Assembly (NCBI RefSeq): GCF_010119225.1
Contig: NZ_WNKF01000001.1
Location: 1 to 64,000, forward strand
Reading direction: 5' to 3'
Source of the DNA: Cyclobacterium roseum
GTDB taxonomy: Bacteria > Bacteroidota > Bacteroidia > Cytophagales > Cyclobacteriaceae
Length of the DNA: 64,000 bases
A program made the translations under genes and the position numbers. Of the stretch, positions 25,685 through 35,080 are shown piece after piece. Every line of letters starts with the position of its first letter. The first letter of the stretch is position 1. The notes beneath the pieces were generated by a model. That model was given only the letters and a program-made list of their open reading frames with translations, was not told the origin of the DNA and made no database searches.

Positions 25685-27355
25685 ATGGAACTACTTGATT
25701 TTTTAACGATCGGCATTTTTACTGGAGTTATCCTTATTGCCGGCCTGTCTTTCGGAAAACAGGGCGGGGATATGAAATCGTTTTTTGCTGCGGGAGGGGC
25801 TGTGCCATGGCCCATAAATGGGTTGTCCTTGTTTATGAGTTTTTTCTCAGCAGGAACATTTGTGGTTTGGGGTTCCATTGCTTACGAATGGGGATGGGTG
25901 GCCATTTCCATTCAGATGGCCATGTGCATCAGTGGTTTTTTGATCGGGGCATATATCGCACCAAAGTGGAAAAATGCCCAGGTGCTTACCGTTGCCGAAT
26001 ACCTTACCCAAAGATTTGGAAGGAAAACGCAGCAGTATTACACCTATGTTTTTCTGGTGTTATCCCTGGGATATACCGGAGCTTTTTTATATCCCGTTGC
26101 TAAGATTCTCAATGTGGTTACCGGTTTTGATATTTACCATGCGATCATGTTATTGGGTGCAATTATCATGATATACACGGCAGTAGGGGGGCTTTGGGCG
26201 GTGGTGGTCACAGACGTGCTGCAGTTTGTCATTCTAACGGCCGCGGTATTGATTGTACTGCCCTTATCTCTGGAAAAAGTAGGTGGTTTCCAGCAGTTTG
26301 TCCAGGCTGCTCCGGATACCTTTTTCCATTTATTCAATGAGGAATATAACTTTTGGTTCATTTTAGCCTTTGTGGGATACAATACCGTATTTATTGGCGG
26401 GAATTGGGCGTATGTGCAGCGGTATACCTCCGTGGCGGTTACCCGTTCAGCGCAAAAAGTCGGCTACTTGTTTGGCGCACTGTATTTGATCAGTCCCTTG
26501 ATTTGGATGTTGCCGCCCATGATTTACCGGGTGGTGGATCCGGGTTTGGTCGGCCTGGAAACCGAGGGTGCCTACCTGATGATGTGTATGAATGTGCTAC
26601 CGGTGGGGATGCTGGGCTTGATGTTGGGGGGTATGATTTTTGCTACGGCCAGTTCAGTCAATACCTCCCTCAACCTGGCAGCGGCAGTGTTGACCAACGA
26701 TGTATACAAACCCTTGTTTCCGGGTTCCAAGGCGATCCATTTGATGCGCGTAGCCCGCTGGGCCACGTTGATTTTTGGCTTAGGTACGGTTGGGGTTGCC
26801 TTTCTGGTGCCGATGGCAGGAGGAATCGTGGAAGTAGTCCTGAGCATCGGGGCCGTCACAGGTGGTGCTTTGTATGCCCCGGCCATCTGGGGCTTGTTTT
26901 CAAAAAGGCAAACCGGAACCAGTATTCTGACCGTTACGGCCATCAGTCTCCTGATTAATCTGCATTTTAAATTTATCCAACCCTTGCTTAATGGATTTAC
27001 ACTAAATAGAAGTGAGGAGATGGTACTGGGGGTAGTCCTGCCGTTATTGCTTCTGGCTACGTATGAAGTATATGCTTCTAGAAAAGGCAAAATTAGTAAT
27101 AGGTTACAGTTTTACAGAGAATGGAAACAGCGGCAAGGAGAGCCAAACGATTCCCATTACAAAGAAGCCGAGATCCAAAACCGTTTTGGCATCAAGGTGA
27201 TCGGTTTGGCCCTGATTTCCATAGGGATAATGTTTTTGGTGCTGGGCCTGATTGCAGAAAAGGGGATCTTCTATACGCTATTGATGGGGGTGATAATTTT
27301 AATATTAGGCTTGGGGCTGGTGAAATTTACACGGACGAATAGGAAGGGAAGTTAA
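25685..27355 (+). CDS. Sodium:solute symporter (SSS family)
   Basis: 556 residues, about 14 membrane segments. The core shows PWPINGLSLFMSFFSAGTFV, WGWVAISIQM, NAQVLTVAEYLTQRFGRKTQ, YTAVGGLWAVVVTDVLQFVI and FATASSVNTSLNLAAAVLTN, all typical of SSS transporters that move sugars, uronates, nucleosides or similar solutes with sodium. It begins four bases after the secreted FAD oxidoreductase and is followed 33 bases later by the cytoplasmic FAD oxidoreductase, so it probably imports the product of the extracellular oxidation step. The identity of the solute is not visible from the sequence. Confidence 0.9.
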   Translation: MELLDFLTIGIFTGVILIAGLSFGKQGGDMKSFFAAGGAVPWPINGLSLFMSFFSAGTFVVWGSIAYEWGWVAISIQMAMCISGFLIGAYIAPKWKNAQVLTVAEYLTQRFGRKTQQYYTYVFLVLSLGYTGAFLYPVAKILNVVTGFDIYHAIMLLGAIIMIYTAVGGLWAVVVTDVLQFVILTAAVLIVLPLSLEKVGGFQQFVQAAPDTFFHLFNEEYNFWFILAFVGYNTVFIGGNWAYVQRYTSVAVTRSAQKVGYLFGALYLISPLIWMLPPMIYRVVDPGLVGLETEGAYLMMCMNVLPVGMLGLMLGGMIFATASSVNTSLNLAAAVLTNDVYKPLFPGSKAIHLMRVARWATLIFGLGTVGVAFLVPMAGGIVEVVLSIGAVTGGALYAPAIWGLFSKRQTGTSILTVTAISLLINLHFKFIQPLLNGFTLNRSEEMVLGVVLPLLLLATYEVYASRKGKISNRLQFYREWKQRQGEPNDSHYKEAEIQNRFGIKVIGLALISIGIMFLVLGLIAEKGIFYTLLMGVIILILGLGLVKFTRTNRKGS

Positions 27356-27388
27356 TAGTAAAATCAATTGAGGGAATAAATATTTGGT

Positions 27389-29668
27389 ATGATCAAGGAA
27401 GGTTTTAATACGGGAAAAAGAGGATTAAAAACAGCCAGCATCACTTCGGATTTGGTGATTGTGGGCGGTGGAATGGCAGGCACCTGTTGTGCCATCACGG
27501 CTGCCAGACAGGGGCTAAACGTAACGCTCGTGCAGGACAGACCGGTACTGGGCGGAAATGGGTCCTCAGAAATCAGGCTTTGGATGCTGGGGGCCACTTC
27601 TCATATGGGAAATAATAACCGATGGGCCAGGGAAGGAGGGGTCATGGATGAAATTTTGGTGGAAAACCTTTATCGCAACCCGGAAGGTAATCCATTGATA
27701 TTGGATACCATTCTGATCGAGAAAATATCCCTTGAACCCAACATTAAATTACTTTTAAACACGGCCATGTATGATTTGGTCAAAAGGGGAGCCGATGAAA
27801 TCGACTATGTGTTGGCGTTTTGCAGTCAAAATTCCACCCAATACCATCTAAAATCCCCCTTATTCGTAGATGCTTCCGGGGATGGTATCATGGCCTTTCT
27901 GGCAGGTGCCGCGTTCCGGATGGGAGCTGAATCTGCCGATGAATTTGACGAACCCTTTGCTCCGGATCACAAATACGGGGAATTGCTGGGGCATAGCCTG
28001 TATTTCTACAGCAAGGATACCGGAAAGCCTGTTCGATTTGTGGCCCCGTCCTACACCAATAAAGAACTAGCAAAATTACCCCGTTTTAAATCCTTTAACC
28101 TCAAGGATCATGGTTGCCGGCTTTGGTGGGTCGAGTATGGGGGGAGGAGGGACACCATCCACGAAAGTGAAAATATCAAATGGGAACTTTGGCGGGTGAT
28201 TTACGGGATCTGGGATTACCTTAAGAATTCAGGGGAGTTTCCTGATATGGATACCCATACCCTGGAATGGGTAGGAACCATTCCAGGCAAAAGGGAGAGC
28301 AGGCGCTTTGAAGGGCCGTTTATGTTGTCCCAAAAAGACCTGGTGCAACAGCGGCAATTTGACGATGCCGTTTCCTTTGGGGGTTGGGCGTTGGACCTGC
28401 ATCCGGCTGATGGGGTATACGGAGATCAACCCGGTTGTACCCAATGGCATACCAAGGGAGTATATCAGATTCCCTACCGGATCATGTACAGCAAAAACGT
28501 TAAAAACCTGTTTTTGGCGGGACGAATAGTAAGTAGCAGCCACGTGGCATTCGGGTCCACCCGGGTAATGGCGACTTGCGGACACAATGCACAGGCAGTG
28601 GCCATGGCTGCCGTTTTGTGCAAGGAAAAAGAGCTGGCACCTGCGGAAGTAACTGGCAGTTCAACCATGCAACTGCTTCAGCGCCGCCTGATCAGATCCG
28701 GACAGTATATACCCGGAATAAAATTGTCGGATCCAGATGAATTGGCACAGCAGGCCACCATAAATACATCGGACACATTTACGCTCAAAGGCCTTCCCGC
28801 CGATGGCCCCTGGAAGTCATTGGAATTTGCCATGGCCCAGATGCTGCCTTTACAAAAAGGGAAAATTCCGGCGATTAGATTCCAGGTTAAAGCGGCTGAA
28901 CCTACCCAAATAACCGTTAGGCTTCTGAAAAGTCTGAAGAGGGGAAACTTTACTCCTGAAGTTATTTTGGCTGAAGAGACATTTGATTTAACTTTAGGTG
29001 ATCGGTTTATAACAGTTGATTTACAATGTAATATAGAAAATTCAGAATATTATTTTGTGGGCTTTTCTGCCAATGATAAGGTGCAAATCAAATGCTCCGA
29101 AACCCGTTTGACGGGCATATTGACGGTTTTTCAAAAGTTTAATAAAGCAGTAGCCACCAGTAGCAGGCAAGAACCGCCCGAAAACATTGGTATGGAGGCA
29201 TTTGACTTCTGGTTGCCCGAGCGCAGACCTGCGGGACATAACCTGAGTTTTGAGCTGGAAAGCCCGGTGAACTGCTATTCTTCCGAGCAATTGGTCAATG
29301 GATTTTTCCGCCCTACCACTCGGACCAATGCCTGGGTGGCGGCCATAAATGAGAGTCAACCGTTTGTTGAGTTGAAGTGGGATAAAACACAAGTAATCAG
29401 TGAAATAAAATTGTTTTTTGATACCGACTTTGATCATGCGATGGAATCTACATTAATGGGGCATCCCGAGTCCGTGATGCCATTTTGTGTGAGAAAATTT
29501 TCCATTTTTGATGGGAATGGGACACTTCTGTCCGAGGTTCGGGAAAATCATCAGTCCAGCTACACCCTGAAACTGGATCAACCCCTAAAAACCAAATCGC
29601 TAACATTCAGGCTGGAACATCCTTCCGCTACTACCCCTGCCGCTTTGTTTGGAATTTTGTGTTATTAA
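27389..29668 (+). CDS. FAD-dependent oxidoreductase, cytoplasmic paralogue of the 1502 gene
   Basis: 759 residues, no signal peptide. The dinucleotide motif GGGMAG is at residues 26-31 and the family blocks PVLGGNGSSEIRLWMLGATS, TIPGKRESRRFEGPF, NLFLAGRIVSSSHVAFG and TRVMATCGHNAQAVAMA are present, then about 300 residues of beta-sandwich C-terminus. Alignment by eye to the 1502 protein is nearly gap-free, ending in a common AALFG/AGLFG motif. The cytoplasmic location next to a symporter suggests oxidation or reduction of an imported sugar derivative; the reaction is unknown. It begins 33 bases after the symporter and six bases before the next gene. Confidence 0.88.
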   Translation: MIKEGFNTGKRGLKTASITSDLVIVGGGMAGTCCAITAARQGLNVTLVQDRPVLGGNGSSEIRLWMLGATSHMGNNNRWAREGGVMDEILVENLYRNPEGNPLILDTILIEKISLEPNIKLLLNTAMYDLVKRGADEIDYVLAFCSQNSTQYHLKSPLFVDASGDGIMAFLAGAAFRMGAESADEFDEPFAPDHKYGELLGHSLYFYSKDTGKPVRFVAPSYTNKELAKLPRFKSFNLKDHGCRLWWVEYGGRRDTIHESENIKWELWRVIYGIWDYLKNSGEFPDMDTHTLEWVGTIPGKRESRRFEGPFMLSQKDLVQQRQFDDAVSFGGWALDLHPADGVYGDQPGCTQWHTKGVYQIPYRIMYSKNVKNLFLAGRIVSSSHVAFGSTRVMATCGHNAQAVAMAAVLCKEKELAPAEVTGSSTMQLLQRRLIRSGQYIPGIKLSDPDELAQQATINTSDTFTLKGLPADGPWKSLEFAMAQMLPLQKGKIPAIRFQVKAAEPTQITVRLLKSLKRGNFTPEVILAEETFDLTLGDRFITVDLQCNIENSEYYFVGFSANDKVQIKCSETRLTGILTVFQKFNKAVATSSRQEPPENIGMEAFDFWLPERRPAGHNLSFELESPVNCYSSEQLVNGFFRPTTRTNAWVAAINESQPFVELKWDKTQVISEIKLFFDTDFDHAMESTLMGHPESVMPFCVRKFSIFDGNGTLLSEVRENHQSSYTLKLDQPLKTKSLTFRLEHPSATTPAALFGILCY

Positions 29669-29674
29669 TTATCT

Positions 29675-31978
29675 ATGAAAATGAAAGCTATCTTATTATT
29701 AATCACTTCCTTTTTTCTACTGGCCACGGGTCATATTAACGATGCCCTGGCGCAACAAAATTTAGCTCCTTCGGGCATGATTTCCAGTAGTTCCTCAGAG
29801 GAGGACCGGGAGGCAAAGCTGGCCATTGATAATGATACCCGGAGCTATTGGGAAAGTGCAGCCGGGGATACGGAACCCTGGATAGCGATACGTTTTCCGG
29901 GTGCTACCGAAATCGCCGGTTTCAAGGTAATTTTCCAGGAAGGGACGGTTCCTAACGAACGCTTTCATTTTCAATATTTACTTAACGGGGATTGGAGAAA
30001 CCATCATTCGGTAAATGAAAACCAAAACGATGAGGTGGCAGTTACCTTCGAAAAAGTATTGCTTACCGATCGGATACGATTGATCGCTGCCGATAAACAA
30101 GCCCTGCACATTGCCGAACTGCAAGTCCTTGGACAGCAGTATGTGGATGACAATGCAGGCGAAGTCAAGCCCCTGTTGGTTAATCAAAGCGGTTATAACC
30201 TTGGTAGGCCAAAGCGCTTTACCGCACCCGGCGTAGCCGATGAAACTCCTTTTTTGATACAGGAGAAGGGTAGTGGACAGGTAGTATTTTCGGGATTAAT
30301 TGAAGGAGAAAAAGGTGATTTTTCGGAATTTGACCCGAAGTCAACCTCGGAATATCTTGTAGTTTCAGGAGATAAGACTTCTTTTCCTTTCCGTATTGGT
30401 CCTTATTGGTTGGAGCGGGTTACGTACCGGAATATGGTGGATTTTATGCTGGATGCCCGACATTATGTGGGCAATGTGGATGATATCCGACCCATATCCT
30501 TCGCCTGGAGAGACGGAGATTTTTTCAATTGGTCCATGCAGAGTCTTGTGGCCATGTACCTGTCCAATCCGGAAGCCTATGAAAGGATGGAAGTGACTTC
30601 CCGGTATGTTCCGAATGAATCTTTTCCGGAAAAATATCAAGGTTTATGGGGAGATTTAACCCCTTTTGGACCGAATACTCCTGACATTATCCAATTGATC
30701 CATTGGGATGCGGATGTGAAGGTCTCTCAAAAGTTGGACCACGAAATGCAAAAGGCCGAATTGGCCCATTTCCTCTATGCCTGGCCCTACCTAAAAAAGT
30801 GGTTGCCGGAACAAAATTTTGACCGGGTGTATGAATATGCAAGTTCGGTTTGGGAGAAAAGGGAGGTTTCCGAGCATTCCCTTTCCCAGTACGATAAGAG
30901 CCCGGAGCATAATTTGTTATCGCTTAAAACCCAATTGGGTACCACCAAGGGAGAAATGCCGCCCGGATTTTCGGTGATCCCAAATCTTATGATGTATGAA
31001 GTGAGCAAGCGTCAAAAGGAACCGGATGCGGATAGGTATTTTGATGCTGCTTACCGGCAGATGGCATGGATGATCCAAAACCTGGACTGGGAAGATCCCA
31101 TGACCACCAAGGGGCAACGGATGTCCGAACACATGACCATGCGGGCATTTGCTTATTTTTATACCGAGTTTCCAGACAGGGCACCGGCAGGATTAAAAGA
31201 AAAAGTAAGGGGTTGGGCAAAAATAGCCCTTTCCCGCTCGGACAACATGTGGGATTTTAGAAAATACGATGAAGCCGAATGGACCCCTCCGGGATGGAAT
31301 GAAACCGGAAATATCTTGGGGTTTCCAGCGGCAGCTTTTGCTGCCATGACCCTGCTGGAGGACAAGGAGTTGATCCGGGATATGGAGGTGTTGGCCTGGT
31401 CACATTTGGAAAATGCCTTTGGCAGAAATCCTACGGGAAGGCATTTTTCATTTAAGGGTCCGCAGGAAATAGAAGGAGTGGACCTGGGTTGGTACAGCAG
31501 GCATAAGGGAGGCATTGGCTTGCTGGACGAGGTTCCATTCGTGTTTGACGGATCACCCAAATCTTTCCATTACCCCAACTACCCGGAAGCTGGAGACCTG
31601 GGCTGGACCGAAGGCTGGGTTCAATTCAATACGGCTTTCAATTTGAGCATGGCTTACATGGCCAATTATTATACCCGTCTGGAATGCAGGCAAAGCGATG
31701 CTGGTGACCTGATCATCCGTTTGGAGGCTCCGATAAATTTTTACCCGGATAAGGAGGAGCATGCCAGGGTTTGGCTTACCAATAAAGCCGGTAAAAGCAT
31801 CCCAGTGGAATTGAAAGAAGCCGCTCCCTTTTCCCTGGCAGTGGAGGGAAGGGTAAAAATACAGGATTCCGAAATTAGCATAGGAGCTCACGTACTTCCA
31901 CTGGAGGAAAATGATCAGCTCAAGCTGAGTTATGGGCATGGTTTTTTTGAAAAAAGTGTCACGGTTAGTTGGGAATAA
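29675..31978 (+). CDS. Secreted glycosidase-like protein: discoidin plus GH9-like module
   Basis: 767 residues with a Sec signal (to about 26, ALAQQ). Residues 30-155 are an F5/8-type C (discoidin) domain (NLAPSGMISSSSSEEDREAK, AIRFPGATEIAGFKVIF). Residues 163-245 resemble the Ig-like N-terminal domain of GH9 enzymes (PLLVNQSGYNLGRPKRFTAP, SGLIEGEKGDF). Residues 255-650 look like an (alpha/alpha)6 barrel (MVDFMLDARHYVGN, WSMQSLVAMYLSNPEAYERM, WNETGNILGFPAAAFAAMTL, ENAFGRNPTGRHFSF), the GH9-like catalytic fold, though divergent. A beta-rich tail follows. It probably hydrolyses or binds the locus polysaccharide outside the cytoplasm. It is the last gene of the cluster, 6 bases after the oxidoreductase. 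The catalytic residues could not be assigned. Confidence 0.65.
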   Translation: MKMKAILLLITSFFLLATGHINDALAQQNLAPSGMISSSSSEEDREAKLAIDNDTRSYWESAAGDTEPWIAIRFPGATEIAGFKVIFQEGTVPNERFHFQYLLNGDWRNHHSVNENQNDEVAVTFEKVLLTDRIRLIAADKQALHIAELQVLGQQYVDDNAGEVKPLLVNQSGYNLGRPKRFTAPGVADETPFLIQEKGSGQVVFSGLIEGEKGDFSEFDPKSTSEYLVVSGDKTSFPFRIGPYWLERVTYRNMVDFMLDARHYVGNVDDIRPISFAWRDGDFFNWSMQSLVAMYLSNPEAYERMEVTSRYVPNESFPEKYQGLWGDLTPFGPNTPDIIQLIHWDADVKVSQKLDHEMQKAELAHFLYAWPYLKKWLPEQNFDRVYEYASSVWEKREVSEHSLSQYDKSPEHNLLSLKTQLGTTKGEMPPGFSVIPNLMMYEVSKRQKEPDADRYFDAAYRQMAWMIQNLDWEDPMTTKGQRMSEHMTMRAFAYFYTEFPDRAPAGLKEKVRGWAKIALSRSDNMWDFRKYDEAEWTPPGWNETGNILGFPAAAFAAMTLLEDKELIRDMEVLAWSHLENAFGRNPTGRHFSFKGPQEIEGVDLGWYSRHKGGIGLLDEVPFVFDGSPKSFHYPNYPEAGDLGWTEGWVQFNTAFNLSMAYMANYYTRLECRQSDAGDLIIRLEAPINFYPDKEEHARVWLTNKAGKSIPVELKEAAPFSLAVEGRVKIQDSEISIGAHVLPLEENDQLKLSYGHGFFEKSVTVSWE

Positions 31979-32175
31979 TCAGTCAAATTTTAAAATCATA
32001 TGGTTCCGGTATATCCGAATGCGGAATAAGAACGGGCCTGGTATAATCCCATATTCAATTGGTTAAGAATCGGTAAAACCGGTCAGGTTTCTTCTAGTCA
32101 AAGCTTCTTGTTGGTTGAAAAACGGTACAGGTTTGCGGATTTTAGGTACTTGATTCTTTTTTGTATTTTAGTCAG

Positions 32176-32784
32176 ATGAAGCAGGAAGAAGCGAAAAATG
32201 AAATTAAGGAACCCTTTACCGATTATGGAACGTATTCCTATGCCGATTACCTGACCTGGCAGATAGATGAAATGGTGGAGTTGATTAAAGGTAAAGTATT
32301 TAAAGCAGCTGCCGCACCGGGAAGAAAGCACCAGGAAGTCTCCCTGAAAATAGCTTCCCAGCTGTACTATTTGTTGAAAAATAAGACATGCAAGGTTTTC
32401 GAGGCCCCGTTTGATGTTCGGCTACCTGCTCATTCGGAAAAAAATGAAGACATCTTCACGGTAGTGCAACCCGACATCTGCGTGGTATGTGACAGGACAA
32501 AGCTGGATGAGGCGGGATGTATAGGGGCACCAGATCTGATAGTCGAGATACTCTCTCCGGGTAACAACAGGAAAGAAATCCATAACAAATTCAACGTGTA
32601 TGAAGAATCTGGTGTTAAGGAATATTGGGTCATTCATCCTTCGGAGCAGACTTTATTGGTATACAGCCTCAGGGAGGGAAAATATGTGCCTTCCAGACTT
32701 TTTACGGTAGGAGATATCGTATCTTCCAGCTGCATTGCAGGTTTTCACCTAGATGTAAGGGAGCTTTTTGAGGATTTGGATTAG
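32176..32784 (+). CDS. Uma2-family (DUF820) PD-(D/E)XK-like protein, copy 1
   Basis: 202 residues from ATG 32176. The family core is DEMVELIKGKVFKAAAAPGR (the E-L-I-K-G-K strand and following helix), EAPFDVRLP (strand), TVVQPDICVVCD (acidic Asp near residue 105) and GAPDLIVEILSPGNNRKEIH (the E-I-L-S-P-x-x motif), then KFNVYEESGVKEYWVIHP. Uma2 proteins have a restriction-endonuclease fold; their biological role is unknown and they are often transposon- or TA-associated. A near-duplicate lies at 33360. Both have the same upstream stretch TTTTTTGTATTTTxG shortly before the ATG, which may be a shared promoter -7 region or leaderless start. Confidence 0.85.
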   Translation: MKQEEAKNEIKEPFTDYGTYSYADYLTWQIDEMVELIKGKVFKAAAAPGRKHQEVSLKIASQLYYLLKNKTCKVFEAPFDVRLPAHSEKNEDIFTVVQPDICVVCDRTKLDEAGCIGAPDLIVEILSPGNNRKEIHNKFNVYEESGVKEYWVIHPSEQTLLVYSLREGKYVPSRLFTVGDIVSSSCIAGFHLDVRELFEDLD

Positions 32785-32879
32785 GTATGTGGTATTCCTA
32801 ACCTGAGTTCGATTTTAATAGATGGCAATTTGGTTCGTTTGAACGGTTTTGTACTTGATTCCGGGCTTTTTTGGAAAAA

Positions 32880-33190
32880 ATGTTCAACCCTCTCCGGGGT
32901 TGCTGGAAGGATAGATACGCTCATATACCCCGGGTTTCGCCCGGGGTTATTCTTGTTAAAGCCCTCCAGGCTTCGACGTCGAGTAGGAGCTTGTTTCTTG
33001 GGAAGTGATATGGGACCTCATTATAATGTGATTAGACTAAAGGGAAGAAGTTTCTATAGATACCAATTTAGGCTGCTGATGATTCTCTCAGTAAAAGCAG
33101 GCCTGAAGGGCCTGAACAACAATAACCGTGGGTGCAACCCACGGAAAAAGCTAACAAAAACGAACCTCCAACCCCGGAAGGGGTTGAACC
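32880..33190. repeat. Mosaic of GC-rich palindromes between the Uma2 genes
   Basis: The 575-base gap between the two Uma2 genes has no gene. It contains palindromes ACCCCGGG...CCCGGGGT (32927-32947), CCGTGGGT...ACCCACGG (33126-33144) and CAACCCCGG/AAGGGGTTG (33169-33187). Segments of this kind are scattered in Bacteroidota genomes and look like remains of an old repeat element. Confidence 0.6.
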
Positions 33191-33359
33191 TTATTACGTA
33201 AAATAGATCGAACTTTGGTTCCTAGTAAAACCATTGGATTCAGCGAAATGATAGGTACGGATATACCTTTCTCGGATAAACTTATTTTCTGGCAAATTGA
33301 ACCCTTAGCTGGAAATGGATTGGCTATTTTAATTCGGTCTTTTTTTGTATTTTGGTAAA

Positions 33360-33971
33360 ATGGAGCGGAAGGAAACCAAAAATAAAATCAACGAACCATT
33401 TACCGATTATGGTAGGTATACTTATGCCGATTACCTGACCTGGCAGCTGGATGAAATGGTAGAATTGATTAAAGGCAAGGTATTCAGGTCTGCTGCGGCT
33501 GCGCCAAGAAGGATTCATCAGGAGATCTCCGGAAAGATTTTTAATAAGTTGTTTAATTTTCTGGAGAAGCATCCCTGCAAGGTTTACGAAGCGCCATTTG
33601 ATGTAAGGTTGCCCGTAAAATCAAAGAAAAATGAGGACATTGATACCGTGGTCCAACCAGACATTTGCGTAATATGTGATAAAAGCAAATTAGATGTTAT
33701 GGGATGCATCGGTGCCCCAGACTTGATTGTAGAGATTTTATCTCCCGGAAGCAATAAAAAAGAACTGAAAAACAAATATGAAGTATTTGAAGAAAGTGGA
33801 GTGAAGGAATATTGGATTATCCATCCTGACGAGCAGACCGTCATGACTTATACCCTTACCACAGGGAAATATATTCCATCCCGGCTTTTCACTTCAGGGG
33901 ATGTTATTGAATCCAATAGTATCCCTGAATTCCGACTTGATCTGGAATATGTATTTAAAGATCTGGATTAG
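33360..33971 (+). CDS. Uma2-family (DUF820) protein, copy 2
   Basis: 203 residues, ATG 33360. Blocks match copy 1 almost position for position: FTDYGRYTYADYLTWQLDEM, KVYEAPFDVRLPV, VVQPDICVICD, GAPDLIVEILSPGSNKKELK, EESGVKEYWIIHPDEQTV. The catalytic-type acidic and lysine residues are retained, so it is not visibly inactivated. Tandem duplication of the gene with its upstream stretch is the simplest explanation, with the repeat-rich spacer possibly acting as the substrate. It lies in the most rearranged part of the window. Confidence 0.85.
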   Translation: MERKETKNKINEPFTDYGRYTYADYLTWQLDEMVELIKGKVFRSAAAAPRRIHQEISGKIFNKLFNFLEKHPCKVYEAPFDVRLPVKSKKNEDIDTVVQPDICVICDKSKLDVMGCIGAPDLIVEILSPGSNKKELKNKYEVFEESGVKEYWIIHPDEQTVMTYTLTTGKYIPSRLFTSGDVIESNSIPEFRLDLEYVFKDLD

Positions 33972-34141
33972 TTTTTGATAATTTTCATTATCAGATTTTA
34001 TGATCGTAGATTTATCATTGATTGGATAGTATGCTTTCAAATTCTTTATAATCAAATAGTACCAATTATCAACGGAATTTTTTAAATTGATAGTTAATTA
34101 TTTTCTTCTTATTTACATAATTTACCGGTTAACCCAACACT

Positions 34142-34342
34142 ATGAAAACCGCAGGCATCATTTTATTGATTTTAGGGGCCGTTGGCACCATCGTATTTGG
34201 CATCCAGGCGATGCAAGACTCAGAAAGTTTCAGTCTACTGGGTTTGGATATTGCCGTCAGCTCGGCCAATTGGACACCTGTGATTGTTAGCGTCGTACTG
34301 CTGATTATTGGTTTGGTACTGACTTTCCGAGATAAAAAATAG
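34142..34342 (+). CDS. Small two-helix membrane protein
   Basis: 66 residues with two transmembrane helices: AGIILLILGAVGTIVFGIQA (4-23) and VIVSVVLLIIGLVLTF (about 47-62), joined by a short loop SFSLLGLDIAVSSANWTP. The sequence ends in positively charged DKK. I know close relatives as uncharacterised membrane proteins in Bacteroidota; some are expressed under stress, which I cannot confirm here. Start ATG at 34142 is the only one that gives both helices. It is separated from its neighbours by non-coding DNA on both sides, so it is probably monocistronic. Confidence 0.75.
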   Translation: MKTAGIILLILGAVGTIVFGIQAMQDSESFSLLGLDIAVSSANWTPVIVSVVLLIIGLVLTFRDKK

Positions 34343-34494
34343 TCCAGCTATGGGGCTTCACCTTTGAAATCCATTGTAATTTTCTTTTCTGAAATAGTAT
34401 GTCGAATAGAATCGTTATATCATGCTGTTTCATTGTTTTGGGCATTGGTAAAAAGTAATATGATGCAATCGTTAAAAGAATTGTAGTCTTTTGG

Positions 34495-34935
34495 ATGCTC
34501 CTTTTCACGCCTTTTCCGGGGATTTCACAAAGTCCAGGGCTAGAGCAACTCATTATCCTTGAAGCAGATGTGCTCAAGGGAGTTAAACAAAAATTAGCTT
34601 CAGAACAGGATAAAGCTTTTCCGGTTGAATTAAAACAACTGATGGACCGGGCTAATGAAAAGCTGACGGAGGGACCCTTTTCTGTGGTAAATAAAACACA
34701 AGTGCCACCCAGTGGTGACAAACACGATTATATTAGCATGGGTACCTACTGGTGGCCGGACCCGGAAAAAGATGATGGCTTACCCTATATCCGCAAGGAT
34801 GGGGAAATTAATCCGGAATATTACGATTATAAGGATAAATGCGTGATTAAGGCCGAACCCTGGAGTTGGGTATCATTCAACCGGGCCAACTATATACAAA
34901 GCCTAGAACGTATACGCCAAACCGACAGAAACTAA
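34495..34935 (+). pseudogene. Truncated alginate-lyase-family gene
   Basis: About 146 residues. After a hydrophobic signal-like start (GISQS cleavage region) it shows HDYISMGTYWWPDPEKDDGL and PYIRKDGEINPEYYDYKD, the hallmark N-terminus of the alginate-lyase superfamily (Pfam 05426, PL5-like), whose members are about 350-420 residues. The frame ends at a TAA (34933-34935) made by the first bases of a C-rich/G-rich repeat (34934-34967), so two thirds are missing. No Met start has a basic n-region: VKRIVVFWMLLFTPFPG lies in frame upstream but has no ATG. It is most likely an inactive remnant of an exported mannuronate- or uronate-specific lyase. Confidence 0.7.
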
Positions 34936-35080
34936 ATCCCCCTTTCCCAAAGGGGGCTGGGGGATTTAAAGACGAAAATTGCCCCGTCCTGAAAAAAGTT
35001 TACAGATTTAAATTTTATTTATCGTTAGCCATAACGGAAATTTACAGAAATCAGTAAGCGTATAAATGGTATGGGCACGA
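34934..35080. repeat. C/G-run palindrome and repeat-rich spacer
   Basis: AAATCCCCCTTTCCCAAAGG at 34934 opens a 34-base palindrome that truncates the alginate-lyase gene. The remaining bases to 35080 hold no feature I recognise. The motif class is the same as in the repeats at 209-296 and 3957-3995. Confidence 0.65.
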
